From Adiantum capillus-veneris (lineage: Eukaryota; Streptophyta; Polypodiopsida; Polypodiales; Pteridaceae), in NCBI GenBank assembly GCA_014529385.2, contig CM043956.1, positions 61,388,120 to 61,452,119 of the forward strand: a stretch of 64,000 bases of DNA. Direction: 5' to 3'. Below the pieces are notes generated by a model. The model had not been told where the DNA came from. It was given only the letters and a program-made list of their open reading frames with translations, and did no database searches. The position numbers and the translations under genes were made by a program. Positions 19,563 through 29,703 of this stretch are shown here, in pieces. Positions within the stretch are counted from its first letter, which is position 1. Each line of letters opens with the position of its first letter.

Positions 19563-21504
19563 CCGGCTAAAAAAATAGGGGCTCTGGGTGGGAACCTTTG
19601 AAAGCCGAGATTAATGTTCGGTTTGGGGTGAAAGAGTAACGGCCGTGTGAATAGTGTTCTTTGTCAAGCGAGTATCCGGGTTGTGTGAGAGGAGCCTTTG
19701 TCGAGCGTGTGACTAGTGTTCTTATTGAGTAGGTATCCAAGTTGTGTGACTAGAGCCTTTGTCGAGCAGGTATCCGGGTCGAAGGAGAGCTGACCAAGCT
19801 AACAAACTCCACGGGGATTGCGCTAGCTGACAAAGTTGATAGAGTTGTGGGAAGCCATGCGGGCTGTCAGCAGGGATGGCAGAGTCGATAGAGTCCGTGG
19901 GCTAACAGCAGGGTTGGCAGCGGCAGCTATTGCAGCGGTTGACTGTTCACGTGAGGTGACGTCGGTGGCTCGCGTGAGGTGATGTCGGCAGCAGCTGTAG
20001 CAGTAGGCAGCTTGCAACAGTAGCAGCTCGCAGCTGGCAATAGTGTTGTCTGAGGGCCCGGTGGTCTTTCTGGAGGTGTTTGGCGACCAGCTGCATGAAC
20101 CGAGCCGATGTAGAGCCGCTGAGCCGCTTCTGTAGCCCGTGTGTGCCACCTATGCCGTGAGGCCAAAACAGTTGCAGCTGCCTATGTTGCGATGCCGAGG
20201 AGGTGGTGATGAGGATGATGCACACCCTGTGTTTGTGAAGGCGAGGTGGTGCTGAAGAGGATGCAGTCGGAGTAGATGCAGCCGCTTATGCTAAAGAGAA
20301 TGCAGTTGGAGTAGATGCAGCCGCTTATGTTGTGAAGCCGACGCGACACCGAGAAAAGCAGTGATACCGAGGAGGATTCACTCTTTGCGCTGTGATGTCG
20401 AGGCCGAGTCGAGGAGGATGAAATCTTAGTGTAATGAAGTCGAGGTGGTGCCGAGGAGGATGCATCCCTCGTTTAAAAGGCCTGACACCACTGTATGCTG
20501 TGTGTAATGATGTAGAGGCAGGAGGTGCCGTCCTTCACTGTGCAGGAAATTAGGTAAATGTCGGGGCTGAATCCGAAGATGACACTAAATGGTGCAGTAA
20601 GGGAGGTGAGTGCTATGTGAGCAGTAGATAAATCCGAACAGAGACCGATGTGAGTGGTGCGGGTGGTGTGGAGTACCAGTGAGCAAAGGCTATGGAGAAA
20701 GAGGGGGGCTTGTAGTTGTGAGAGGAGTCGGGCTGAAAAAACAGAGGTGGCGATGGTGCGCAGAGTGACGATGGTGTGCAGAGTGATGATGGCGTGCCGT
20801 TTGCTGTAGCAAATCAGGTGAGTATAGGATTGTAGCGAGCAAGCCAGTCGTGCCAAGTAAGGAGTTCGCATAGCGGATAAGCAGGTTAGGATCTCGTGAA
20901 GCAAGTAAGCAGGCGGTGGAGGGGGTTATGGCGAGCTGTGCGAGCAGGTTAAACGAGCGCAAGAGGGAAAGAATTGAGGCAAGATTTTTTAGAACGTTGG
21001 CAAGATGGGGGAATAATCAGCAGCAGTCAGAGCCGTCCAAAAACTAAAGAAGCCTAGGGAAAGGCCAATTTGGAAAGCTTTGAGCAATAAATCTTGAGTA
21101 ATAAAGTTAGACTGCGTTCCCGCAGGAAAAAGGCAAAAAAGAGGGGAAAAGAGAGCAAGTGCTACGCTGATCATCATAGAGGGATCAAGGAAAACCTCTA
21201 ATAAACAACTTATTAAAATAAGAAAAACTTCAAAGCGAGCGAGTCTTGCGAGAAAAAAGGGGTAGAGATATAAAGGGTTTTGGGGGGGGGGGGGGGGTAG
21301 AATAAAAAAAACACCAATTTTACGCCAAACGCGTTTCACTTGAATTAGCTCATCAGTGGTGCAAAACTTAGGTGGAAGGGGGGAGTATAAAAAGGGGGGC
21401 AAGGTTCAAAAATCTGTACAGAGCCCAATAATCAAAGTAGGATGGTGCCAATTGAAGGAGAGTTACTCCCCGATTATTTTAGCAGGTACTTAATTAAAGA
21501 GGGG
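19563..21504. other. Non-coding stretch between the two PLE copies (5' flank of the downstream copy)
   Basis: No convincing gene. Short degenerate repeats are visible: GAGCCTTTGTCGAGC and TATCC(A/G)(A/G)GTTGTGTGA units at about 19670-19770, GGAGTAGATGCAGCCGCTTATG twice at about 20266 and 20307, and repeated GAGGAGGATG at 20370-20460. A run of about 16 G at 21282-21297 may be slippage-prone. By position it should hold the 5' untranslated region of the downstream PLE and the 3' end of the upstream copy. Confidence 0.5.
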
Positions 21505-21509
21505 GAACT

Positions 21510-21701
21510 TGTTGGGGTATAAAGCCCAATGTGGTCGCCCAGGTAAGTGGGCGGGCCGCCAGGTATGTACACATATTCTTTTGTAAAAACCTAATAAGAA
21601 CTCACTATGCTCTACACATTACAGTAGAGCGAGTTCACCATATCGTCGTGCTCTTCTTCTTGCACTCTCTCTCGCGTCGCACTTCCGCTCGTACTCCTTC
21701 A
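21510..21701 (+). repeat. 5' LTR, short-LTR copia
   Basis: 192 bp, TGTTGGGGTATAAAGCCC at the start and CGTACTCCTTCA at the end. Primer-binding site follows after two bases. Confidence 0.95.
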
Positions 21702-21715
21702 ACTGGTATCAGAGC

Positions 21716-22817
21716 TCAGATCGAGGCTCGGGGCAGCACTGCAAAGGCTAGAGTCACCAACTCAGATTGGAGTGAAATTCGACAGGCGAAGACACGGCCC
21801 CAAATCCTGTGGGACAGCCTGAAGGGCTTGGTGTTCTCAGAATTTTCCCCAAATCCTGTGGGACAGCCCGAAGGGCTTGGTGTTTTCATTCTGAGGTCAT
21901 CTCGGCCACCGTTCGGCTTCGACAAAGGTCTGCGCAGGCCATTTTCGACTATGTGGTCTCAAGGGGTGTAGATCCAACTCTGCAAATTTGGGGTTTTCGG
22001 CCTACGACTGCAGGTGTTGAGGATATCGACACTCCCAGAGTGTTGATTTGTGGCTGTCTACACATCGAAGGACGGCTCACAGTTCTTAGAGGCGTGTCAC
22101 ATACGACACGGGCGTATCTACACACAGACTGTAGGCGACATCCACTAGTTCATCAGGTAGCTTGTGTTTGCTGCTTGATATTCCAGATTTCATCCTGACA
22201 TTGCAGGTACTTCCACATGGGATGTATTGTCAGAGATGATGTATGTCTGTTGAGGGTTTGCTGGCTGTGAGTCACGCAGCAAACAACCGCCGCAGCGGTT
22301 ACAGCATACAGTGGGAAATTTGTGGATGTATGACTTTGTGGGAAGTCTATGTACTGTCAGATTTACTGCAGCCTTTGTTGAGGGTCAAGTGAGGTTTTAT
22401 TGAGCTGGGGGATTCTCGAATATTGAGATCCTTTCGGTGATACAGGTCTTGGAGCGATCCCTTGAGCACCCTTAGATAGGCAGCTAGGATGTATTGACTG
22501 TGAGTTAGACAGTTGGGATTGCATCTTTGCTTTACTGCCATTGAGGCACTGTCGCAGTCTATGCTTATAGGACAGTCAGAGACAGTACAGGTGCAGGACA
22601 ATTTTACCCGTAGCTTACAGTGTCAGAGAGACAGTGTTTTTTTGAGCTGTTTTTTAGTACACCAGAGCCATTTTACAAAGGAGCCTCTGCCGAAATTTCT
22701 GCAGAATCTGAAGCTTTCTTGGTTCATTTGACAGGTTGATATTGGTTCAGGGGTCAGTTTACAAGGGAAGCTCTACCGAATTTTTCCCAGAAAAGTAAAC
22801 TACTGTGAAGCGTAGCT
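21716..22817 (+). other. Leader of the short-LTR copia
   Basis: About 1.1 kb between PBS and gag without a credible coding sequence. It holds a 49-bp tandem duplication with AAATCCTGTGGGACAGCC at about 21802 and 21851. Near 22685 it has CTCTGCCGAAATTTCTGC, a motif also seen in the CACTA 3' regions. Long leaders often hold packaging signals in copia elements; nothing specific is visible here. Confidence 0.6.
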
Positions 22818-24795
22818 ATGGCTGGATCACAAGACACTGCTCTTTACAATATCAAGAAGCTGGATGGAACCAATTTTCCATTGTGGAAGAAGCAGATTTG
22901 GCATGTGTTGGGTACAAAAGAAGCAGATAAAACCTATAAAGCTCAAGGGGATAAAACCAGAAGATATGGACGAAGATGAATGGAGCGAAATGGATGAATT
23001 GGCACTTTCTACCATTATGCTGACTTTGGCAGAAAGCGTTTACTTCAATGTAGCAGACGAGATGTCGGCTTATCAAGCATGGTTAAAGCTGAGTGATCTT
23101 TATGAGAAGCAGAGTGCAGCTTCACAGGTATACTGGCTTAAGAAGCTTGTTGACTTGAAGATAAAAGAAGGGGCACCTATGTCCAATCATCTGAATGAAT
23201 TCAACACAATCTATAGTCAGTTGTCAACTCAAGGTGTCAAGTTTGATGAACCTGTTAGAGCTATGTTCCTGTTGATCACATTGCCGGAAAGTTGGGACAC
23301 TTTTCGCACAGCTTTGAGTAATTCTGCACCTCCAGATGGTTTGAACATAGCAGGTGTAGAAGGAAGTCTGCTTACTGAAGAAACCAATAGAAAAACAATG
23401 GACAAAGGCAAAGGAACAACCTTAGTTGTCAGGGGAAGGACCAAAGAAAAGTACAAAGGTGGAAAGAGGTAGCAAGTCTCGCAGTGCTAAAGGCAAGAGT
23501 GACATAGAATGCTACCATTGTGGCAAGAAGGGTCACATGAAAAGAGACTGCAGAGAATGGAAAGCGGAAAAAGGCAAAGAGAAAGCTGAAGACCATGGTG
23601 AGAAGAACAAGTCCTCAGTGAAGATTCAAGAAATAAATGTGACAAACACTGTTGCAGAGGATGACAGTCTAGTGTCAGGAGACATCTACTTCTTGAAGAA
23701 TACAATGGACTCAGCTCTTCTTACATCATCTAATGGAAATGCACCGAGTGACTGGATTATAGACTCAGGGGAATCACTTCATGTGTCTCCAAACAAGGAG
23801 TGGTTTACCTCTTATGTGACCACTAAAGATCATGTTCGGCTAGGCAATGGGCAGACATGTGAGATCTTAGGTGTTGGAGATGTTCAATTGAAGTTTCAGA
23901 ATGGCTCTTCTTTCACGCTGAAGAATGTGAGACATGTTCCCGCAATTACAAAGAGCTTGATCAGCACAGGTTTACTTGATGATGCTGGCTACGTCACCAC
24001 TTTTGGACAGAACATGTGGAAGATATCCAAGGGTTCTATGATAGTAGCACATGGAGTAATGTCTGGAGGACTTTACATGATTTATGTATCAAATGTCTCT
24101 AAAAATGTAATCAATGTAACCGAGCAGCCGAACGTTTCTTTGTGGCATAGCCGGTTAGGACATATGTCCAAGAAGGGAATGGAAATCTTGTCTCGTTCTG
24201 GTTATTTGCCTGGCTTTTCATTTAATGATTTTGAATTCTGTGAACATTGTCTGTATGGTAAGCAAACACAGCAGCCAAATAAGCATAGAAGCAGTAGAAG
24301 AGATACACAGTTGGCACTTGTTCATAGTGATTTGTGTGGACCTATGCCTAACCTATCTCTAGGGGGAGCTTCTTACTTTATGACATTTATAGATGATTAC
24401 TCGAGGAAAGTATGGGTTTACTTTCTCAAGCACAAGGATGAAGCGTTTAGTGTTTTCAAAACGTTTGTGACACTTGTGGAGAATCAGAGTGGCAAGAAGC
24501 TTAAATGCTTACGCACTGACAATGGTGGAGAGTATGTTTCAAAGGCCTTTCAGGACTTTTGTGAGTCAAAAGGTATAAAACGTGAACTTACTGCTCCTTA
24601 CAATCCTCCTCAAAATGGTGTTGCTGAGAGGATGAATAGGACCATACAAGAGAAGGTCAGAAGTATGTTGTCTAATGCATAGCTGCCAAATGAGTTTTGG
24701 GCTGAAGCTGTATCAACAGCTGTTCATCTTGTAAATAGATCTCCTAGCAAGGTTTTGCAAAAGGATTCAGTGCCAAAGATGGTTGGTCAGGCAAG
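22818..24795 (+). pseudogene. Copia Gag, protease and integrase, frame-broken
   Basis: Start ATG at 22818 (MAGSQDTALYNIKKLDG, then NFPLWKKQIWHVL), a classic copia Gag N-terminus. A frame change follows near 22915; Gag continues (KPEDMDEDEWSEMDELA, LYEKQSAASQVYWLKKL, HLNEFNTIYSQL). Another frame change lies near 23460; then the zinc knuckle CYHCGKKGHMKRDC and the protease motif DWIIDSGESLH (Glu in place of the usual Ala after DSG). The integrase has the zinc-binding pair in SLWHSRLGHMS and CEHCLYGK, then DLCGPMP, FIDDYSRKVWVY, RTDNGGEYVS and GVAERMNRT. A TAG at 24680-24682 and a frame change near 24780 end the block. Order Gag-protease-integrase-RT is diagnostic of Ty1/copia. Confidence 0.9.
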
Positions 24796-26787
24796 GTGCC
24801 CTCATACAAGCATCTCAGAGTCTTTGGCTGTGAGGCATATACTCACGTTCCAAAGAAATTTAGATACAAACTTGAGCCAAAGAGTAGAAAGTGCATCTTT
24901 CTAGGCTATGGTAATTCTGGTGAGATGGGGTACAGACTTTGGGATCCCGAATCCAAAAAGGTTGTCCGCAGCAATGATGTTCACTTTAATGAATCCAAAT
25001 ATCATTCTACACTAGAGAGGGTTGAGGAGATTAGAAGAGTTGTCTTCCAAGAAGATGGACCTGCACGTGCAAGACAAAATGTCAGGGCTCAAGAGGAGCA
25101 AGGACAGGATAGATTGGAACCACAGGTTGTGGCTGAGCCTGAGCCACCTATTGTGCGTAGATCTGGACGTGTCACGCAACCTCCTGATAGGTTTTTTCCA
25201 TCTATGAACTATGTCATGTTGACTGATTGCAATGAGCCTTCATGTTACAACGAAGCAGTGCAAATGCAGGACTCCGGGAATTGGCAATTGGCCATGCAGT
25301 CAGAGATGACAGCTCTGCATAAAAACCAGACATGGAAGCTAGTTAAATTACCACGGGGCAAAAAGGCTCTACCTTGTAAATGGGTTTACAGGTATAAGAT
25401 CGCCGCTCATGATAGTCAGCCAAAGTACAAAGCAAGGCTTGTTGCCAAGGGCTTTAAGCAAGAACAAGGCATTGACTTTGATGAAGTCTTCTCTCCGGTG
25501 GTCAAAATGACTACATTGAGATGCTTTCTTGCATTGGTTGCCATATTAGATTTGGTGTTGCACCAAGTGGATGTCAAGACAACGTTCTTGCATGGTGATT
25601 TAGATGTGGAAATTTACATGCAGCAGCCAAAAGGGTTTGTTGAGAAAGGCAAGGAAGATTGGGTATGCCAGTTGTTAATTAGTCTTTATGGCTTAAAACA
25701 ATCACCGAGGGCATGGTACCATAAATTCCACAAGTTTATGCTTTCTCAAGGCTACAAACGTAGTGAGTTCGATCACTGTCTATATACAAAGAAGGCTAAG
25801 GATGGCAGTTGGCTGATCCTTATTTTGTATGTGGATGACATGTTGATTGCTGGCAAGCACTTGGAAGAAATTTCAGCTTTGAAGCCAAAAATGGCAAAAT
25901 CGTTTGACATGAAAGACATGGGTGAGGCAATTCATATACTTGGTATGCGCATTGAGAGAGACAGATCAAAGAAGTTGATTTGGTTATCTCAAACAGAGTA
26001 TATTGACAAGGTTTTGCAACGTTTCAATATGGAGAAGGGAAAGGCACTGAGTGTTCCATTGCCACCATATGTGAAACTTAGCAAACAAGATTGTCCTGTG
26101 TCTGAGGAAGAACAGGCTGAAATGGATAAGATTTCATATGCGTCTGCAGTGGGTAGTTTGATCTATGCAATGATTGCTACTCGCCCAGACATTGCATTTG
26201 CAGTGGGAGTAGTAAGTCGATACATGTCAAACCCAGGCAAGAAACATTGGGAGGCAATGAAAGGAATATTGAGATACCTGAAAGCTACAAAGAGTATGCG
26301 TATATGCTATGGGAGTCAGGAGCTAAGTGTAAAGGGTTTTACAAACTCAGATTATGCAGGTGACTTAGACAACCGAAGGTCTACGTCAGGGTATGTCTTT
26401 ACATTGGCTGGTGGAGCAGTATCATGGAGTTCTAGATTACAAGATTGTGTTACTCAGTCTACTACAGAGGCTGAATATGTTGCAGCATCAGAGGCATGCA
26501 AAGAATCAATTTGGCTTAATCGACTAGTAACAGATTTGGGAATCAAAGAAGAGATGCCTATGTTATATTGTGATAGTCAAAGTGCTATACAATTGGCTCG
26601 CAATCCAGTTTATCACTCAAAGACAAAGCATGTGGATGTGAAGTATCATTTCATCAGGGAAATGCTCGAGGATAAGCAACTTCAGCTTGTCAAAGTTCAC
26701 ACCAAAGAAAATCCTGCTGATCTACTTACAAAAGGACTTCCCTCAGAGAGCTTTGCGCATTTTCGCAAGCAGTTAGGTGTAGGGTAG
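24796..26787 (+). CDS. Copia reverse transcriptase and RNase H (open 663-codon frame)
   Basis: Frame from 24796 begins in the integrase-RT linker (SYKHLRVFGCEAYTHVPKKF, KCIFLGYGNSGEMGYRLWDP). RT motifs: KWVYRYKIAAHDSQPKYKARLVAKGF, FSPVVKMTTLR, QVDVKTTFLHGDL (the usual AFLHG reads TFLHG), LYGLKQSPRAWY and LILYVDDMLIAG with the catalytic YVDD. RNase H: FTNSDYAGDLDNRRSTSGYVF, STTEAEYVAASEACKES, YCDSQSAIQLARNP and a C-terminal ENPADLLTKGLPSESF. Catalytic residues look intact. It would normally be released from a Gag-Pol precursor; here upstream breaks prevent that. The start codon is not the natural one. Confidence 0.93.
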   Translation: MPSYKHLRVFGCEAYTHVPKKFRYKLEPKSRKCIFLGYGNSGEMGYRLWDPESKKVVRSNDVHFNESKYHSTLERVEEIRRVVFQEDGPARARQNVRAQEEQGQDRLEPQVVAEPEPPIVRRSGRVTQPPDRFFPSMNYVMLTDCNEPSCYNEAVQMQDSGNWQLAMQSEMTALHKNQTWKLVKLPRGKKALPCKWVYRYKIAAHDSQPKYKARLVAKGFKQEQGIDFDEVFSPVVKMTTLRCFLALVAILDLVLHQVDVKTTFLHGDLDVEIYMQQPKGFVEKGKEDWVCQLLISLYGLKQSPRAWYHKFHKFMLSQGYKRSEFDHCLYTKKAKDGSWLILILYVDDMLIAGKHLEEISALKPKMAKSFDMKDMGEAIHILGMRIERDRSKKLIWLSQTEYIDKVLQRFNMEKGKALSVPLPPYVKLSKQDCPVSEEEQAEMDKISYASAVGSLIYAMIATRPDIAFAVGVVSRYMSNPGKKHWEAMKGILRYLKATKSMRICYGSQELSVKGFTNSDYAGDLDNRRSTSGYVFTLAGGAVSWSSRLQDCVTQSTTEAEYVAASEACKESIWLNRLVTDLGIKEEMPMLYCDSQSAIQLARNPVYHSKTKHVDVKYHFIREMLEDKQLQLVKVHTKENPADLLTKGLPSESFAHFRKQLGVG

Positions 26788-26876
26788 TACATCACTTCTC
26801 TACATCTCTTGTATATTAGCTTGTATAGTAGCTGCTCTCACACTTAAAGTACCACATTGGACTTTAAGTGGGAGGT

Positions 26877-27112
26877 TGTTGGGGTATAAAGCCCAATGTG
26901 GTCGCCCAGGTAAGTGGGCGGGCCGCCAGGTATGTACACATATTCTTTTGTAAAAACCTAATAAGAACTCACTATGCTCTACACATTACAGTAGAGCGGG
27001 TTCACCATATCGTCGTGCTCTTCTTCTCGCACTCTCTCTCGCGTCGCACTTCCGCTCGTACTCCTTCAACTCGCACTCTCTCTCGCGTCACACTTCCGCT
27101 CGTACTCCTTCA
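26877..27112 (+). repeat. 3' LTR, short-LTR copia, with a 44-bp internal duplication
   Basis: 236 bp. The extra length against the 5' LTR is a tandem repeat of the last 44 bp (CTCGCACTCTCTCTCGCGTC unit repeated, ending CTCCTTCA twice). The duplication is absent from the 5' LTR, so it arose after or at the last reverse transcription. Confidence 0.93.
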
Positions 27113-27117
27113 GAACT

Positions 27118-28632
27118 TGTAAGGGAAGTACAAAAAAGGAGGCTATTCAAGGGTGTACCAAAGACTAATGGAGGGTTAGAGGGTGTAAATGGAGTTACAG
27201 AGAGGAGTTTGGACGAGATGGCAAGAAACATGAAGAAGTGAGGTTTTTATGGAGAATGACCTTCTCGGGGGGGGGGGGGGGGGGGGTAGGACTGGGTTTT
27301 TCGGAGAGGAGAGAGCCTAGATTTGGTGCATTGACCAACAAACAATTGGTTTTGGGAGATGTGCTAGCTCGGGATTAGCTTTAAGAAGATTAGAGAGAGG
27401 TTTGTTAATGGAGAGGAAGGGGTTAAGAGTGCGGGTGAGGGGTGAGAAAGGAATTTTTACAATGGTGGGTGGAGGTTTGGTTTTGTGGTTTTTTTGTAGG
27501 AGGGAGGGTCTGGAGTGGTACGAGACAAAACGAAAACATGCTTCCAAGAGAGAGGGAGGGTAGCCTTTAGCCCTAAGCCTGGAAAAGAAGAGGTTTTTGA
27601 TGTTGATAAAACCCTCCAAGGAGCTCTCTAGAATGATGTACCTTTTGATTTCTTGGAGAATGAAAGAAATCTTTTCGTGTGTTGGATGCTAGGACTGCCA
27701 AGGGATATAATTGTAGGAGTTCAGGCTCTTTTGATGACACTTAGAATCCAAAATCCCATGGGTGGCAAAGGAGGTCCCCTTGAAGAAGTGGATATCTAAA
27801 ATAACAGCCTCCTGTACGGAGATGAGGGAAGAGATTTTTATATGTTGTTGGAGAGGGTGTCCATAGGTTTGCATCATTTCGCCCAAGCTTGAAGCAAGGC
27901 CATCCCATATAACAAAAGCATCAGCCACGAATCTTTTAAAGTAGATAAGGGAGGGAGAGGCGAGGAGGTTCATACCCTCTTCCAGGGAGCATAAAAAGAG
28001 GCATGCATAGACAACGGCAAAGTTGGAGCCCATTGCCGTTCCTTTGATTTGGTGCCAACACTTACCCTTAAAGGAAAAATGGTGATGGTTGAGGATAAGA
28101 GAGGCTATGGATAGGATAAAGTGGGTTTTGGGAAGGGGAATATGTTTTGGATGGTGTTTTTGAGAGCAAGACGACCCTCTTGTATGGGAATGCTTGGATA
28201 CAGGGATTCCACATCAAAAGTGAAAAGAAAAATGTGGGGAGGAAAAGACCTGGTGGCTAGGTCTAGGATAAGGGAGTGGGAGTCTTGGAGGTGTTGGGTT
28301 TTAGATAAGAGGATGGGGTAAAGTTGTGCATGGAGCCATTTAGAAGCATTTTCCAAGATATAGCCTTTGTAGGAACAGATAGGGCGACCAACAAGGGTGG
28401 GTTTGTGGATTTTAGGTAGGAGAAAGAAAGGGCATGGTTTAGGTGTGGGTTTGCCAAGAGAGGACGAGAGGATAAAAATTTGTTCATTGTATGGGAGAAG
28501 GGGGTAGCTTGATACAATGGAGGCAAGGAGGGAGGAGACAAATGGTAAGGGGGGAGAAGAAATAATGGAGTAGGTAAGTGGATCCGAAAGTTGGCGAAGT
28601 GCCTCATTATCATACCAAGCTCTAGAGAGGAC
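27118..28632 (-). mobile_element. Penelope-like element, upstream 5'-truncated copy (pseudo-LTR position)
   Basis: Near-identical over long stretches to the PLE at 12831-14095 and in the same orientation. Its 5' limit is sharp at 28632, within the codons for RAWYDNEALRQ, where the sequence switches to a gypsy integrase. A 5'-truncated copy directly upstream of a longer copy is the arrangement described for PLEs, where the partial copy is called a pseudo-LTR. The 3' part extends past the CACTA junction point of the other copy and reaches the GAACT duplication of the copia. Confidence 0.85.
27317..28632 (-). pseudogene. PLE reverse transcriptase, upstream copy, palm to C-terminus
   Basis: Minus-strand frames encode SRAWYDNEALRQLSDP, FFLLPKIHKP, GRPICS, FTFDVESLYPSIP, then after a frameshift near 28105-28135 the GTAMGSNFAVVYACL box and FKRFVADAF. 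The catalytic FVDD is therefore FVAD (GAT to GCT on the coding strand at about 27927), which should abolish polymerisation. The C-terminal part reads SSLEGFINIKNLFFSRL and NPELAHLPKPIVCWSMHQI; where the other copy has a stop, this one has CTA. A 19-20-base G run (27268-27287) follows. Confidence 0.85.
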
Positions 28633-29703
28633 TCTGTATATGGTGTTAAGCAATATGTAAAACAATGTGATAAATGCCTGCACACAAAAGCACGTATGCA
28701 ACAATATGAAATTCCATCAAGACGAATAATGGGTGCAAGGGCTTTTTCCAAATGGGGAATAGACTTTTTTGGCCCTATCTCACCACACGCCTACAAGACA
28801 AATGCTCAATACATCATAGTGTCCATAGGTTATTTGACCAACTGAGTAGAATCCATAGCGACACAAAAGAATGATGCGAGAACGACATCATAGTTCTTAT
28901 ATGTAAACATCTTCACCAGATATGGGCTTCCAATTGAGATAGTGAGTGATCGAGGGACTCACTTCATAAACGATATGATTGACTATCTATTGCAAGAATT
29001 TATGGTGCTTCATTCTAAGTCAGTGCCATATCACCCTCAAGCAAACAGACAAGTTGAAAGCACAAACAAAGTTCTATGCATCATGCTCAAAACATTTATA
29101 AACAAGTCAAGAGTTGATTGGGACCAAAAATTACATTCACCTCTTTGTGCATATGGGATAGCATACAAAACAAAACTGGAAACAATACCTTTCAGTTTTG
29201 TATTTGGGACCAATGTCGTACTACCCTTAGGATTCTTGGTTCTCGTACTACAAGTGCTAAAAGATTTAGGATGGAATAAACATGAGTTGTTGGGTAGGAT
29301 TGAACAGCTCACCAGATTGGATGAATTGCAACTCAAGGCTGTTGCAACCACATGTACACCAAAATGACAAATGAAAGAATTCCATGACCAACATGTGATA
29401 AACAAGGAGTTTCAAAAGGGAGACTATGTATTAGTCTATACCTTGAAGCAACACTCTAAGAATTTGAAAAATCAAGGTTATGGCCCATTTGTGATCAGCA
29501 ACATATCACACAATGGTGCCGTAAAACTTGCGATTTTAGAGGGCGAGCAGAGGCCTAATGGGATCAATGGTTGCAGAATTAAAAAATACCATTTACCTCT
29601 AGCAATTGACATGTTCAATAAGATTCACGAGGTGAAGGAGCCGAAGCAAAAATCTCAAGCCATAAAGATCACGCAAAGGAGGAAGCAAAGTTACAGATTA
29701 TAA
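28633..29703 (+). pseudogene. Ty3/gypsy integrase remnant
   Basis: Starts abruptly at the PLE junction in the zinc-binding part (QYVKQCDKCLHTKARMQ). The catalytic triad context is visible: KWGIDFFGPI (first Asp), VSDRGTHFIND (second Asp) and YHPQANRQVESTNK (Glu). C-terminal: FHDQHVINKEFQKGDYVLVYTLKQ and GYGPFVISNISHNGAVKLA, a gypsy integrase tail. Stops occur at about 28843 (TGA for the usual Trp before VE) and 28890, and the frame changes near 29365. Reverse transcriptase and RNase H would lie 5' and are not found in the window. Confidence 0.88.

Larger units (their letters stand above)
12831..19600 (-). mobile_element. Penelope-like retroelement, downstream copy, interrupted by a copia
   Basis: A minus-strand element defined by its reverse transcriptase (13092-14738) and a long region upstream in the same strand (14725-15598, continuing at 18755-19562 beyond the copia insertion). 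The 3' end is cut by the outer CACTA at 12830. The right limit is approximate: the last clear open frame starts at 19562. The second copy (27118-28632) lies upstream in the same orientation, giving a head-to-tail tandem. PLEs use a reverse transcriptase related to telomerase and often form such partial tandems. Confidence 0.85.
21510..27112 (+). mobile_element. Ty1/copia element with short LTRs, near full length
   Basis: LTRs at 21510-21701 and 26877-27112, starting TGTTGGGG and ending CCTTCA, flanked by GAACT at 21505-21509 and 27113-27117. PBS TGGTATCAGAGC at 21704-21715; polypurine tract AAGTGGGAGG before 26877. Over the shared 192 bp the LTRs differ at two positions by my reading, so the insertion is young. 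The long leader (21716-22817) precedes gag-pol. Despite the similar LTRs the reading frame is broken several times. Same family as the minus-strand element at 46490-64000. Confidence 0.96.

Noticed and set aside
29037-29405. Minus-strand frame over the gypsy integrase
   Set aside because: Antisense of a clear integrase with catalytic-triad contexts on the plus strand.
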